Positions 1-9,377 of a stretch of DNA of 64,000 nucleotides are shown piece after piece; the first letter of the stretch is position 1, and each line of letters starts with the position of its first letter. Both the position numbers and the translations under genes were made by a program. Source of the stretch: Alphaproteobacteria bacterium (GTDB lineage Bacteria > Pseudomonadota > Alphaproteobacteria > Rickettsiales > UBA1997); the NCBI GenBank assembly GCA_021151765.1, contig JAGKWR010000003.1, forward strand, positions 62,001 to 126,000, written 5' to 3'. The notes beneath the pieces were generated by a model. That model did no database searches and had not been told where the DNA came from. It saw only the letters and a program-made list of their open reading frames with translations.

Positions 1-2412
1 TCCAACACAAGTGCTTACGGAATTTATTTAGCCAGTGACAATAACACCGCAACTAACTCAGGTACAATAAACACACAAGTTTACGGTATTTATTCTGACT
101 CAAATACTAACCAAATTTACAATAGCGGAACAATTACGACGACAGTTTCTTCATCGGCTCACGGAATTTTTATGAGTGCCGGCAGCAGCTCGACAGCTTC
201 TTCGAGTTCGTATGGAATTATTAACAATTCTGGCGCGATCAACAGCCAAGGTCACGGAATTTACAACAAAGATAATTACACCCAAATTACTAATTCCGGC
301 ACGATCACAACTGCTGCAACATCAAGTATTTATGGCATTCGCAATGAAGGAGACAATGTCACAATTACAAATAGCGGCACAATTTCATCAACAAATTACG
401 GTATTTATAACTCGGGTGCAGCCGCGATTATCAACAATTACGGTACAATTTCTGGCGGCGTAGAAATTGGTGCAGCAACGTTGAATATTTTGGGCGGATC
501 AATCAGCGGCACGGTGGATGGCAATGTAAACACTGGTTCGGTTGTAATTAGCGATAATGTTTCTTTTGATCAAAGTGCTAATTTTTCTGCTTTGAAAAAT
601 TTAACAATTTCAAGCAATGCCACGCTGAATTCGGGAGCGCAAATTGCGGCGAATAATATTTTTCTCGGCGCTGATTCTACGCTCAATATCAACTATGGTT
701 CTTCTATTTCTGGCATTTTGCAAGGCAGCGCTGATTCACAAGGCACAGTTAATGTTTATGCGGAATCAGTTTCTTTTAGTAGCGCGATTGCAAGTGAGGC
801 AAATTCTTTGGCTAATTTTTATGTCGACTCGAGCTCAACAGTTACAACATCTGGCGACATTTATGCTGATCAAATTAATTTGGCGGGAGTTTTAAATTTT
901 GATCAAACTAATAATTCAACAATCACTGGAAACGTTGTTGGGTCAGGTGTGGCAACATTTAACGTTGGTGAGCAAAATCAAAAAATTACCGGCGATTTAA
1001 CATTAAATAGTGGTGATAGTTTAAAAGTTTCTTTGAAAAGTGGTGGCGCGGGAAGCTTGCAAGTTAGCGGCTCAGCGGTCATTGACGCTAACGCAAAAAT
1101 TGCTATAACAACTTCGGCTAATCAAGATTATATCGCTGATAACACTTCATATCAAATTTTGACGGCAAGCAATTTAAGCACTGCAAACAGCGAGTTCTCA
1201 ACGCAAAATATTACGATAAATGACACCTCATCCAACGTCAGCGGTTTGTTGGAATTCACAGTTTCAGCATCTGATACATCTTTGATTTTAAACGTTAATC
1301 ATCTTGCACCAACGCAAGTAACATCTAATCGCAACGCCCAAAATATTTATCAAAATTTAGTTGCAATTGGAGCTGCATCACAAGGTGAATTGTTGTCATT
1401 TCAGAAATATATCGACAACACTTCATTATCAAAAAGTGAGTTGACGCAAACCATCAATCAGTTGGCGCCGCAATCAACTAAAGCGGCAATTTTTAGCGTT
1501 AATAATTTTGTAAATAGTGCGACGCAAATTGTCGAAAATCGTTTGGATAAAAAACGTCGTGATGAATCAAAACTTAGTGAAGGAGTTTGGGGACAAGTTT
1601 TTGGCGCTGCGGCATCGCAACAAGAAGTAGCAAGCGATGATGGTTACAAAAATAGTTTGGCAGGATTTTCTTTCGGCGCTGATTATGAAATTGAGCAAGA
1701 TCAAACAGTCGGCATGGCGCTTGCGGCAGCTAAATCGGCGGTTAAAACTTTAGATTCTTCCAAGCAAAACTTGATCGATAGTTATCAATTAAGTTTCTAC
1801 GGCAGTAAAAATTTCGAGCGTTATTTTTTTGATATAAACGCCGCTTTTACCTTGAACCACTTTGATTCGCAGCGTTCGATAAACGCAGCTTCAAGCAGCG
1901 CAGTTGCATCTTATTTGGGGCAAAATTACGCGCTGAAAATGAAATTGGGCGCTGTCGAGAAACTGGCCAGCGGCTTTAGTTTTATTCCGGAATTTGGCGT
2001 AAATTTTTTACGAAATGATATTGCTGCGTACAACGAAAAAGGCGCGCAAGAGTTGAATTTACAAGTATCACGAGTCGCGGCCAATTTTGTGGAAGGACGA
2101 GTCGGTAGTAATTTTGCTTACGCTGCAAAAGTTCATGAATTACCCGAAATTCGTAAAGTTTCGGCGTTACTGAAATTTTCTTACGGATATAGTTTTATCA
2201 ACGACGCGCCGCGAACAACTGCTAATTTTATTAATCAAACAAGCAGTTTTGATAATGAAATCACCAAAGTTGATCGCAGCAGTTTTATGATCGGAAGTGA
2301 AGTATCTCTTTATCATCAAGATGACGTAGCTTTTACGCTGGATTATAACTTTGAACGTAAAGCGACTTACAGCTCAAGCTTTTTGGCCTTTAAAGTGCGT
2401 CAGCAATTTTGA
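1..2412 (+). CDS. Autotransporter adhesin-like protein, 5' end outside the window
   Basis: The reading frame is open from base 1, so the ATG at 172 is internal and the true start lies upstream. The visible part (about 803 residues) begins with imperfect repeats built on NSGTI and YGIY, each about 20-35 residues, typical of a right-handed beta-helix passenger. A less regular Ser/Thr/Asn/Gly-rich stretch follows. The last ~260 residues look like an autotransporter beta-barrel: alternating polar and hydrophobic strands, and a terminal phenylalanine (FKVRQQF) as expected for an outer-membrane protein recognised by the BAM complex. By family knowledge the barrel would sit in the outer membrane and display the passenger outside. 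The passenger's target is unknown. The gene converges on pheS with an 11-base gap. Confidence 0.85.
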   Translation, partial: SNTSAYGIYLASDNNTATNSGTINTQVYGIYSDSNTNQIYNSGTITTTVSSSAHGIFMSAGSSSTASSSSYGIINNSGAINSQGHGIYNKDNYTQITNSGTITTAATSSIYGIRNEGDNVTITNSGTISSTNYGIYNSGAAAIINNYGTISGGVEIGAATLNILGGSISGTVDGNVNTGSVVISDNVSFDQSANFSALKNLTISSNATLNSGAQIAANNIFLGADSTLNINYGSSISGILQGSADSQGTVNVYAESVSFSSAIASEANSLANFYVDSSSTVTTSGDIYADQINLAGVLNFDQTNNSTITGNVVGSGVATFNVGEQNQKITGDLTLNSGDSLKVSLKSGGAGSLQVSGSAVIDANAKIAITTSANQDYIADNTSYQILTASNLSTANSEFSTQNITINDTSSNVSGLLEFTVSASDTSLILNVNHLAPTQVTSNRNAQNIYQNLVAIGAASQGELLSFQKYIDNTSLSKSELTQTINQLAPQSTKAAIFSVNNFVNSATQIVENRLDKKRRDESKLSEGVWGQVFGAAASQQEVASDDGYKNSLAGFSFGADYEIEQDQTVGMALAAAKSAVKTLDSSKQNLIDSYQLSFYGSKNFERYFFDINAAFTLNHFDSQRSINAASSSAVASYLGQNYALKMKLGAVEKLASGFSFIPEFGVNFLRNDIAAYNEKGAQELNLQVSRVAANFVEGRVGSNFAYAAKVHELPEIRKVSALLKFSYGYSFINDAPRTTANFINQTSSFDNEITKVDRSSFMIGSEVSLYHQDDVAFTLDYNFERKATYSSSFLAFKVRQQF

Positions 2413-2423
2413 TAAAATTTAGG

Positions 2424-3461
2424 CTAAAAACCGAAATGATTTAAAAAGCGCACGTCATTTTCAAAAAACATACGCAAGTCGGTGATGCCATATTTTAACA
2501 TCGCCAAACGCTCAACGCCGATGCCGAAAGCAAAGCCTTGATATTTTTTGGAATCGATTCCGCAATTTTCTAAAACGTTAGGATGAATCATGCCGCAGCC
2601 CAAAATTTCCATGAATTTGTCGCCCACAGAATTTTTTGAACCGCCAATTTTGATTCTGCCTTGCTCAACCGAGTAATTAATGTCAACTTCAGCCGATGGT
2701 TCGGTGAAAGGGAAAAAGCTTGGACGGAAACGTAATTCGACATTTTTAATTTCGAAAAATTTCTCCAAAAAGTTTTCCAAAGTCCATTTCAAATGGCCCA
2801 TATTGACGTTTTCATCGACAACAAATCCTTCAAATTGATGAAACATTGGCGTGTGAGTTTGGTCAGAATCGCGACGGAAAACTCGTCCTAAAGCCGCAAC
2901 TTTCAATGGCGGTTGCGAGTTGACCATTTTGCGGATTTGGGTGTTGGAAGTGTGGGTGCGCAGCAATAATTCAGAATTTTGCAAATAAAAAGTGTCCTGC
3001 ATCTGACGTGCTGGATGGTTTGCTGGCATATTTAGAGCGGTGAAATTGTGGAAATCATCTTCAATTTCTGGGCCTTTGGCAAACTCAAAACCAAGAGTTG
3101 AGAAGATCTCTTCAATTTCTTGCATCACTTGATTAATCGGATGGATTTTGCCTTGCGGATTTTTTCTAACTGGCGCGGTTACGTCAATTTTTTCGCTTTG
3201 TAATTTTGCGCTCAACTCAGCGTTCTCGAAATGATCTTTGGCGATGTCGAGTTTTTGGCTAACTTGGTCGCGCAGTTCGTTAATTTTGGCACCGAAAGCT
3301 TTCTTTTCTTCGTTTGGGATATTTTTTAATTCAGCAAAAAGTTCGGTAACAAAACCTTTTTTGCCTAAAAAATTAATACGAATTTCTTCAAGCTGCTGCT
3401 TATTTTGAACTGCTGAAATTTGTGAATTGAAATCGCTAAGAATGTTTTCTAACTTGTGCAT
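2424..3461 (-). CDS. pheS: Phenylalanine--tRNA ligase alpha subunit
   Basis: Catalytic subunit of the heterotetrameric PheRS, which charges tRNA-Phe. The 345-residue product has the N-terminal coiled-coil arm (LEEIRINFLGKKG), then class II motif 2 (GRVFRRDSDQTHTPMFHQFEG) and motif 3 (GIGVERLAMLKYGI near the C-terminus). I chose the ATG at 3461 because the protein then begins MHKLENIL, in register with other PheS proteins. An in-frame ATG at 3503 would add 14 residues that look unrelated. Neither start has a clear Shine-Dalgarno. pheT, which usually follows pheS, is not here: the next gene is the convergent autotransporter. Confidence 0.96.
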   Translation of the reverse strand: MHKLENILSDFNSQISAVQNKQQLEEIRINFLGKKGFVTELFAELKNIPNEEKKAFGAKINELRDQVSQKLDIAKDHFENAELSAKLQSEKIDVTAPVRKNPQGKIHPINQVMQEIEEIFSTLGFEFAKGPEIEDDFHNFTALNMPANHPARQMQDTFYLQNSELLLRTHTSNTQIRKMVNSQPPLKVAALGRVFRRDSDQTHTPMFHQFEGFVVDENVNMGHLKWTLENFLEKFFEIKNVELRFRPSFFPFTEPSAEVDINYSVEQGRIKIGGSKNSVGDKFMEILGCGMIHPNVLENCGIDSKKYQGFAFGIGVERLAMLKYGITDLRMFFENDVRFLNHFGF

Positions 3462-3533
3462 AATTATTGGTTGTTCGTTGCTAGATGTTAGCAAAATAAC
3501 CATCGACTAACAAATATAAACTCACAATAAAAC

Positions 3534-4310
3534 ATGTTCTGTTCTAGAATCAATTGGTTTGGTGCTTTTACTCTTTTAAAGAAGGAAGTACGCCGTTTCT
3601 TGAAAGTTTATCACCAAACTTTGTTTTCTCCGGTTATCAACATCGTCTTGTTTTTGGCGGTGTTTTCTTTGTCGGTTGGTAATCATCTAACTGAAATTAA
3701 CGGTGTGCCTTTTGCTGTTTTCATGTCGGCTGGTTTGATTATGATGGCGGCGATGCAAAACTCGTTTGCTAATTCTTCATCATCTTTTGTGATGGGAAAA
3801 GTTATGGGACACGTTGTTGATTATTTGATCCCGCCGCTGGGCGCTTTTGAATTGTGGATGGCGTTCACAATGGGTGCAATTTTGCGTGGAATTTGCGTGG
3901 CGATTGTCGCTTTCTTGACGATTTTATGTTTTGTTCCAATCAGCTTTTATTCAATTCCGCACGCAATTTTTTATCTGTTTTTCGCGTGCATGTTCCTTGG
4001 TCAACTTGGCGTTTTATGCGGTGTGATTAGTGAAACTTTCGACCACATGTCGGCGATGACTAGCTATGTAATTACGCCGCTTACTTTCTTGTCCGGCACT
4101 TTTTATTCGACTAACTCTTTGCCAGAATTTTGGCGTAACATTTCGCATTTCAATCCGTTTTTCTACATGATTGATGGTTTTCGTTACGCTATGACTGGCC
4201 ACAATGATGGCGCGCTGTTGACAGGAATGATTTACATTTTAATCATAAATCTAATTCTCGCTGTTGTTTTAATTACGTTGATCAAACGTGGTTATCGCAT
4301 CAAGAATTAG
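3534..4310 (+). CDS. ABC-2 type transporter permease
   Basis: A 258-residue inner-membrane protein with about six hydrophobic segments after a short cytoplasmic N-terminus (FTLLKKEVRRFLKVYHQT). The layout matches the ABC-2 permease family (YadH-like), including the conserved late segment around SGTFYSTNSLPEFWRNI and FNPFFYMIDGFRYA. Such permeases dimerise and work with a separate ATP-binding subunit, often exporting polysaccharides, lipids or drugs. No ATPase gene lies next to it, so its partner must be elsewhere. The substrate cannot be inferred. It is divergent from pheS. Confidence 0.88.
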   Translation: MFCSRINWFGAFTLLKKEVRRFLKVYHQTLFSPVINIVLFLAVFSLSVGNHLTEINGVPFAVFMSAGLIMMAAMQNSFANSSSSFVMGKVMGHVVDYLIPPLGAFELWMAFTMGAILRGICVAIVAFLTILCFVPISFYSIPHAIFYLFFACMFLGQLGVLCGVISETFDHMSAMTSYVITPLTFLSGTFYSTNSLPEFWRNISHFNPFFYMIDGFRYAMTGHNDGALLTGMIYILIINLILAVVLITLIKRGYRIKN

Positions 4311-4367
4311 TTTAAATTTCACACCACTTTTTCACCATTTATCACCAATTTTACACCGCTACACATT

Positions 4368-5504
4368 ATGGAATACACCACGGCTGCAGTTTCGCTGCAG
4401 GATAAAATCGACTGGATTCGGTTGGTTCGAAGTGAGAATATCGGCAGATCAACATTCTTCCGTTTAATTGAAATTTTTGGCTCAGCGCAAGAAGCTTTGC
4501 AACGAGTTCCAGAATTTGCCGCCAACGGCGGATCGAAGCGCAAAATCACTATCTTTTCAGCAAGCGACGCCATCCAAGAAATTGAAAATACTCACAAATT
4601 TGGCGCCGAAATTTTGTTATTTTGTGACGCGCAATATCCCAAATTATTGCGGGAAATTCCTGACCCAGCTCCAGTTTTGACAATCAAAGGTTGTACAGAC
4701 TTTCTCAATCGCAATTCAATTGCCATTGTTGGGCCGCGTAACGCTTCGTTTAACGGCGTTTTGTTCGCAAAAAAAATCGCTCGGGAACTTGGTGAAAATA
4801 ATTTGTTAATTGTTTCGGGAATGGCGCGCGGTATTGACGCAGCAGCTCATGATGCCTCGCTTGCGAAGGGTACAATCGCGGTAATCGCCGGCGGCATTAA
4901 TCACATTTATCCCAAAGAAAATAGCGATCTGTATCATAAAATTTGCGCTCAAGGTTTGATGATTTCAGAATCGCCTTTCAATGCACCGCCAAAAGGCGGA
5001 AATTTTATTCAGCGTAATCGCATAATTTCGGGCATGTCGCTTGGAGTTGTCGTCGTGGAAGCGAGTTTACGTTCGGGCAGTTTAGTTACGGCGAGATTTG
5101 CGGCAGAACAAGGTCGTGAAGTTTTTGCAGTTCCGGGTTCACCCTTTGATGCGCGCTGTTTGGGGACAAATCGTTTAATCAAACAAGGCGCGAAATTGAC
5201 CGAAAATGTTGAGGATATTTTAGAAGAAATTCCCGCACTTAAAATCAAGTTGGATAATTCTTCAATGCTGCAAGAGCCTGATGCGAGAGAGTTTTTGGGG
5301 TTTGATCTTAAAATTCCAAGTGATGACGATATTAAAATTATCCGCGAAGAAATTCTGTCGAAGCTCAGTCACGTTCCGCTACAAGTTGATGTTATAATTC
5401 AAGAAACTAAAGCATCAGCCAAGCTGGTAAATATTGCTTTGGTGCAGCTTGAACTAGCTGATAAAATAGAATTCAAAAATGGAAAAGTGGCGCTGAAATT
5501 TTAA
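4368..5504 (+). CDS. dprA: DNA-processing protein DprA (Smf)
   Basis: DprA binds incoming single-stranded DNA and loads RecA during natural transformation. It is also widely conserved in non-competent bacteria. The 378-residue protein has an N-terminal helix-hairpin-helix/SAM-like region (residues ~12-60), then the Rossmann-like core with IVGPRNAS, SGMARGIDAAAH (~150-162), GGINHIYPKEN, and FIQRNRIISGMS. The C-terminal ~60 residues (IREEILSKLSHVPLQVD...) form the DprA winged-helix (DML1-like) domain. The length is normal. The 57 bases upstream contain a short run of degenerate TTCACCA-like units of unknown meaning. Confidence 0.95.
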   Translation: MEYTTAAVSLQDKIDWIRLVRSENIGRSTFFRLIEIFGSAQEALQRVPEFAANGGSKRKITIFSASDAIQEIENTHKFGAEILLFCDAQYPKLLREIPDPAPVLTIKGCTDFLNRNSIAIVGPRNASFNGVLFAKKIARELGENNLLIVSGMARGIDAAAHDASLAKGTIAVIAGGINHIYPKENSDLYHKICAQGLMISESPFNAPPKGGNFIQRNRIISGMSLGVVVVEASLRSGSLVTARFAAEQGREVFAVPGSPFDARCLGTNRLIKQGAKLTENVEDILEEIPALKIKLDNSSMLQEPDAREFLGFDLKIPSDDDIKIIREEILSKLSHVPLQVDVIIQETKASAKLVNIALVQLELADKIEFKNGKVALKF

Positions 5505-5506
5505 TT

Positions 5507-7486
5507 TTAAAGCGTGTTAGCACTTACTTGACTGTGTTCGAAAAATTTAGTTATTGATGACGGATTTGGCGTTGCACGAGGAGAATTTTGTTCAATTGTT
5601 TTACTAATTATCGTAGAAAATAGCTCTTCGGAATGTGCCTTGTAGAATTGTGACAGTGAAAAATGATTGTCGATTTGTTCAATTTCTGACTCAGAAATTT
5701 TTAAGTAATGAAATAAATTATTACCGATTTTATCGATCAAAGGAACTTCTTTTCTTGAAATAATTTCGATAATCTCAGTCACACTTTTATCTTTGAGTTT
5801 TTCGATAATTAATGGATCAAGAATTTCTGCTCTGATTTCACTAAAGATTCCTGAAGTTCCGAAACCGCCAGACAAAATATTTATATTCTTGAGTAAATCA
5901 CTAGCTTGGTTGGCAACTGCAGAATCATCGATTTTGGTTTTGTTGAAAAGATATGAGACGATATTGGTTAATTTTATGGGTTTTGATCCAAGATAACTTA
6001 GAACTTTAAGTGATTTTGAAAACTCAAATACTAGCTGTGGATTGTCCATTCTTATGGCCATATCGATAGGAGATTCTTGCAACGAATCTAGCTTGTTTGG
6101 GTTGAGTTCTGGTTCAGATAATAGTTGTCTAAGTTGTTCAATATTATTGTTTCTTACGGCCTCATGAAAAGGTGATGATTTGTATAACATGTAATGAGGA
6201 ATTTCTTCGAAACTTGCTTCAGTAAGACGTTTACTAGGAGTTAACTCTGCCAGTTCTTCCGCAAAAGTTTTCATCTCCTGATATTCTTTTTCAAAAAAGC
6301 GCAAACAATTATTTAAATTTGATTGGCGAATGATATTAATAGATTCTTCTTCCGTGTATCCAGCTGTTGTTAGAGTAGCTAAAGATTGGCCAATTCTAAC
6401 AACTATTTCAGCGTGATAGTTACTTTGATCATAATCCAGCACTCCATTAAAAATATGGAAGGGTTGTTGTTCAAAATATTTTTTAAATGAAGAAATTTTA
6501 TGAATTGGAATGCTATCACTTTCCTTGATATTCTTGACTTCATCTAACATTTTGGAAAGTTCATCTTCCAGTTCGGGAGTAAGTTCTTTATAGGGCAGTG
6601 ATCTATTATTGTGTTTTATTCTTTCCCAGAAGTGATGTAGTTCATGAATTATTATTCCGGAGATTTCTTCACTACTGATTTTAAGTTTTTTGTTGTTGAA
6701 TGCTGTAGCTACAACAATGCAATTACCAGTAGGAATTGCCATGCCAAAAACACCAGTCTGGTCTGAGATTGCAAGTTCTCGATCAGTAAAAATTATTTGT
6801 GGGAATATATTTGATTCATCTTCAGGATTAATAAAATGTCCTAGAGTAAAATAAGCGCAGATTTCCATTAATGGCTTAAGACGTTCTACCTGCCACAAAT
6901 TGTGAAAAATTGATCTAATCTCAGTTTTGGTGAAATTGTTATCAAGTAGGATGGAAGAGTAAGATAATAATTCTGGTACGGATAGTAGATGCTTCGGATG
7001 ATCTTTATCGAGATCTAAAACTTTTGGTACTTCATCGAATAATAAAATAGGGGAAAAGCTGCTGAAAAGTAAGCTGTCTTTTGTTATGAAATCTTGTTGT
7101 TCCGGAGTAAGTATTTTTCGTAAGTTGCCAAAAATTCCTGATTTGTGTAAGAATTCCTGAAACTCATCGGCTATTAGATTTTTTATTGCTACCGAGTTTT
7201 CTTTATCTCTATGCATTTCTTCGAGATAAAGATTCATTTTGACGGAATGTAAAATGTTATCTAATGGCGGATATAAATTTTGAGAGATTAAGCTTTTGCA
7301 TTCTTCGATTAAACCAAAACGATTTTCAACTCGTTCTAGCTCTTTAAAGAAAGCATCAATTAAAACTTTTTGTTCGAAAAAGCCTTGCCCAAAAAGTTCG
7401 TCTGATATTTCTTTTGTCAGAAACTTTTTGTGATCTTCTATTTCATTTTCGTGATAAAACGGATAAAGTTCTGCGAAGGGTTCCAT
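5507..7486 (-). CDS. Unknown protein with HExxH zinc-protease motif and ankyrin-like region (putative effector)
   Basis: I do not recognise the family of this 659-residue protein. Residues 281-285 read HELHH, an HExxH zinc-binding motif inside a hydrophobic helix (ISGIIIHELHHFWERI). It follows a beta-rich stretch (GMAIPTGNCIVVATAF), which is the usual arrangement in zincins. A glutamate near residue 360 (SNYHAEIVVRIGQ) could be the third ligand, but that is inference. Residues ~436-500 resemble one or two degenerate ankyrin repeats (SPFHEAVRNNNIEQLRQLL, then ESPIDMAIRMDNPQLV). There is no signal peptide or membrane segment, and the C-terminal tail is Ser/Pro/Asn-rich. A peptidase acting inside a host cell is plausible but unproven. 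Divergent from ilvD. Confidence 0.75.
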   Translation of the reverse strand: MEPFAELYPFYHENEIEDHKKFLTKEISDELFGQGFFEQKVLIDAFFKELERVENRFGLIEECKSLISQNLYPPLDNILHSVKMNLYLEEMHRDKENSVAIKNLIADEFQEFLHKSGIFGNLRKILTPEQQDFITKDSLLFSSFSPILLFDEVPKVLDLDKDHPKHLLSVPELLSYSSILLDNNFTKTEIRSIFHNLWQVERLKPLMEICAYFTLGHFINPEDESNIFPQIIFTDRELAISDQTGVFGMAIPTGNCIVVATAFNNKKLKISSEEISGIIIHELHHFWERIKHNNRSLPYKELTPELEDELSKMLDEVKNIKESDSIPIHKISSFKKYFEQQPFHIFNGVLDYDQSNYHAEIVVRIGQSLATLTTAGYTEEESINIIRQSNLNNCLRFFEKEYQEMKTFAEELAELTPSKRLTEASFEEIPHYMLYKSSPFHEAVRNNNIEQLRQLLSEPELNPNKLDSLQESPIDMAIRMDNPQLVFEFSKSLKVLSYLGSKPIKLTNIVSYLFNKTKIDDSAVANQASDLLKNINILSGGFGTSGIFSEIRAEILDPLIIEKLKDKSVTEIIEIISRKEVPLIDKIGNNLFHYLKISESEIEQIDNHFSLSQFYKAHSEELFSTIISKTIEQNSPRATPNPSSITKFFEHSQVSANTL

Positions 7487-7550
7487 GTTTTGTAGTTCAT
7501 GTTGTTCAATAATTCATAAAGTTTACTACCTATTATATTTCATTTTTCAA

Positions 7551-9296
7551 ATGACAAAATTCGATAAATCAAAATTGCCTTCGCGCTATGTTACGCATTC
7601 TCACGGTTGTGAAGGTCGTAAAACTATGCTGTATAACATCAAAACTGACTTGTATCCAAATGGTCTTGATGATGAAGATTTAGCACGTCCTTTTGTTGGT
7701 GTAGTAAGTGCGTGGAACGAAGCAGCACCTTGTAACATTGCACTTCAACGTCAAGCGCAGCCAGCAAAAAAAGGTGTGCAAGATTTTGGCGGCACGCCGC
7801 GTGAATTCACCACAATCACCGTTACTGACGGCATTGCCAACGGTCATCAAGGTATGAAATCTTCTTTGGTTTCACGCGAAGTTATTGCTGATTCCATTGA
7901 GTTGACAGTCCGCGGACATTGCTACGATGCTTTGGTTGGCTTGGCTGGTTGTGATAAATCTTTGCCAGGAATGATGATGGCCATGGTGCGTTTGAATATT
8001 CCTTCAGTTTTCATGTATGGCGGATCGATTTTGCCGGGTAAATTCAAAGGTCGCGACGTTACAATCGTTGACGTTTTTGAAGGCGTTGGTCAACGCGATG
8101 CTGGCAAAATGACCGAAGAAGATTTGAAAATTTTGACGAAAGCAGCTTGCCCTTCAGCTGGTGCTTGTGGCGGTCAGTTCACGGCAAATACTATGGCTTG
8201 CGTTTCAGAAGCAATCGGTTTGGCATTGCCAGGATCTTCAGGTGCTCCAGCGCCTTATGAATCACGCGACGAATACGCTTATCATTCTGGTCGCGCGGTG
8301 ATGAATTTGATCGAAAAAGGTATCAAGGCTCGTGACATCGTTACGCGTAAATCTTTAGAAAATGCGGCAGCAATTGTTGCGGCAACTGGCGGCTCAACTA
8401 ATGCAGTTTTACATTTGCCGGCAATTGCTAATGAATGCGGCATTGATTTTGACGCTTTTGATATTGCGGAAGTTTTTAAACGTACGCCTTACATCGCTGA
8501 CATGAAACCGGGTGGAAAATATGTCGCGAAAGATTTGTACGATGCTGGTGGTGTGCAAATGATTTTGAAAGTTATGTTGGATGCCGGATTTATTCATGGC
8601 GATTGTTTGACAGTTACTGGCAAAACTATGGCGGAAAATTTAGCTGATGTGAAATTCAACGAAAACCAAGACGTGGTTTATTTACCAGAAAAACCACTTT
8701 CTAAAACTGGCGGCGTTGTAGTTTTGAAAGGTAATTTGGCGGAAGATGGCGCAGTTGTAAAAATTGCCGGCATGCAAAATGAAGCATTGGTTTTCACGGG
8801 AACTGCGCGTTGTTTTGATTCAGAAGAATTGTGCTTCAAAGCAGTTGAGCAAAAGAAATATCAAGAAGGTGACGTTTTAGTAATTCGTTACGAAGGCCCG
8901 CGTGGCGGACCAGGAATGCGTGAAATGTTGGCAACAACTGCGGCAATTTATGGTCAAGGAATGGGCAATAAAGTTGCTTTAATTACTGACGGAAGATTTT
9001 CTGGCGGAACTCGTGGATTCTGTATTGGTCACGTTTCTCCGGAAGCTGCGGTTGGTGGCATGATCGCGCTTTTGCAAGATGGCGACAAGATCACCATTGA
9101 CGCAATTAATGGTACAATTGATGTTGCTTTGTCTGATGCTGAGATTGCCGCGCGTAAAGCAGCATGGAAGCCTCGCGAAAATGATTACCAATCAGGAACT
9201 TTGTGGAAATATGCTCAAACCGTTGGTTCAGCACGATTTGGCGCGGTGACACATCCAGGTGCGAAAAAAGAGAAAATTTCTTACGATAAAATTTAA
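7551..9296 (+). CDS. ilvD: Dihydroxy-acid dehydratase
   Basis: Dehydrates 2,3-dihydroxy-isovalerate and 2,3-dihydroxy-3-methylvalerate to the 2-oxoacids that precede valine, leucine and isoleucine. The cysteines that hold the Fe-S cluster are in place: AAPCNIAL (~61), LAGCDKSLPGMMMAM (~134) and PSAGACGGQFTANTMA (~206). The C-terminal GGRFSGGTRG-type motif appears as DGRFSGGTRGFCIGHVSPEA. I chose the ATG at 7551 (MTKFDKSKLPSRYVTHSHG), giving 581 residues. An upstream in-frame ATG at 7485 would add a Cys/Tyr-rich leader not seen in the family. No other ilv gene is nearby, and a strong terminator follows. Confidence 0.96.
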   Translation: MTKFDKSKLPSRYVTHSHGCEGRKTMLYNIKTDLYPNGLDDEDLARPFVGVVSAWNEAAPCNIALQRQAQPAKKGVQDFGGTPREFTTITVTDGIANGHQGMKSSLVSREVIADSIELTVRGHCYDALVGLAGCDKSLPGMMMAMVRLNIPSVFMYGGSILPGKFKGRDVTIVDVFEGVGQRDAGKMTEEDLKILTKAACPSAGACGGQFTANTMACVSEAIGLALPGSSGAPAPYESRDEYAYHSGRAVMNLIEKGIKARDIVTRKSLENAAAIVAATGGSTNAVLHLPAIANECGIDFDAFDIAEVFKRTPYIADMKPGGKYVAKDLYDAGGVQMILKVMLDAGFIHGDCLTVTGKTMAENLADVKFNENQDVVYLPEKPLSKTGGVVVLKGNLAEDGAVVKIAGMQNEALVFTGTARCFDSEELCFKAVEQKKYQEGDVLVIRYEGPRGGPGMREMLATTAAIYGQGMGNKVALITDGRFSGGTRGFCIGHVSPEAAVGGMIALLQDGDKITIDAINGTIDVALSDAEIAARKAAWKPRENDYQSGTLWKYAQTVGSARFGAVTHPGAKKEKISYDKI

Positions 9297-9326
9297 GAGA
9301 AATTTTGAATTTGGTGATTGAATTTA

Positions 9327-9374
9327 GGCGTTGTTGCAGATCAAAATTTTGATTTGTAACAACGCCTTTTTTTG
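9327..9374. terminator. Bidirectional intrinsic terminator after ilvD
   Basis: A 21-base left arm (9327-9347) pairs with a 21-base right arm (9348-9368), with only two G-U pairs. The centre AAAATTTT would open to form the loop. The right arm runs into a T-tract (9368-9373). It separates ilvD (+) from the convergent gene at 9378 (-) and could stop transcription from both sides. Confidence 0.85.
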
Positions 9375-9377
9375 TAA

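Noticed and set aside
7485..7550. Upstream ATG of ilvD with a Cys/Tyr-rich leader
   Set aside because: The leader overlaps the divergent gene's start and has no counterpart in IlvD proteins; the ATG at 7551 gives a family-like N-terminus.
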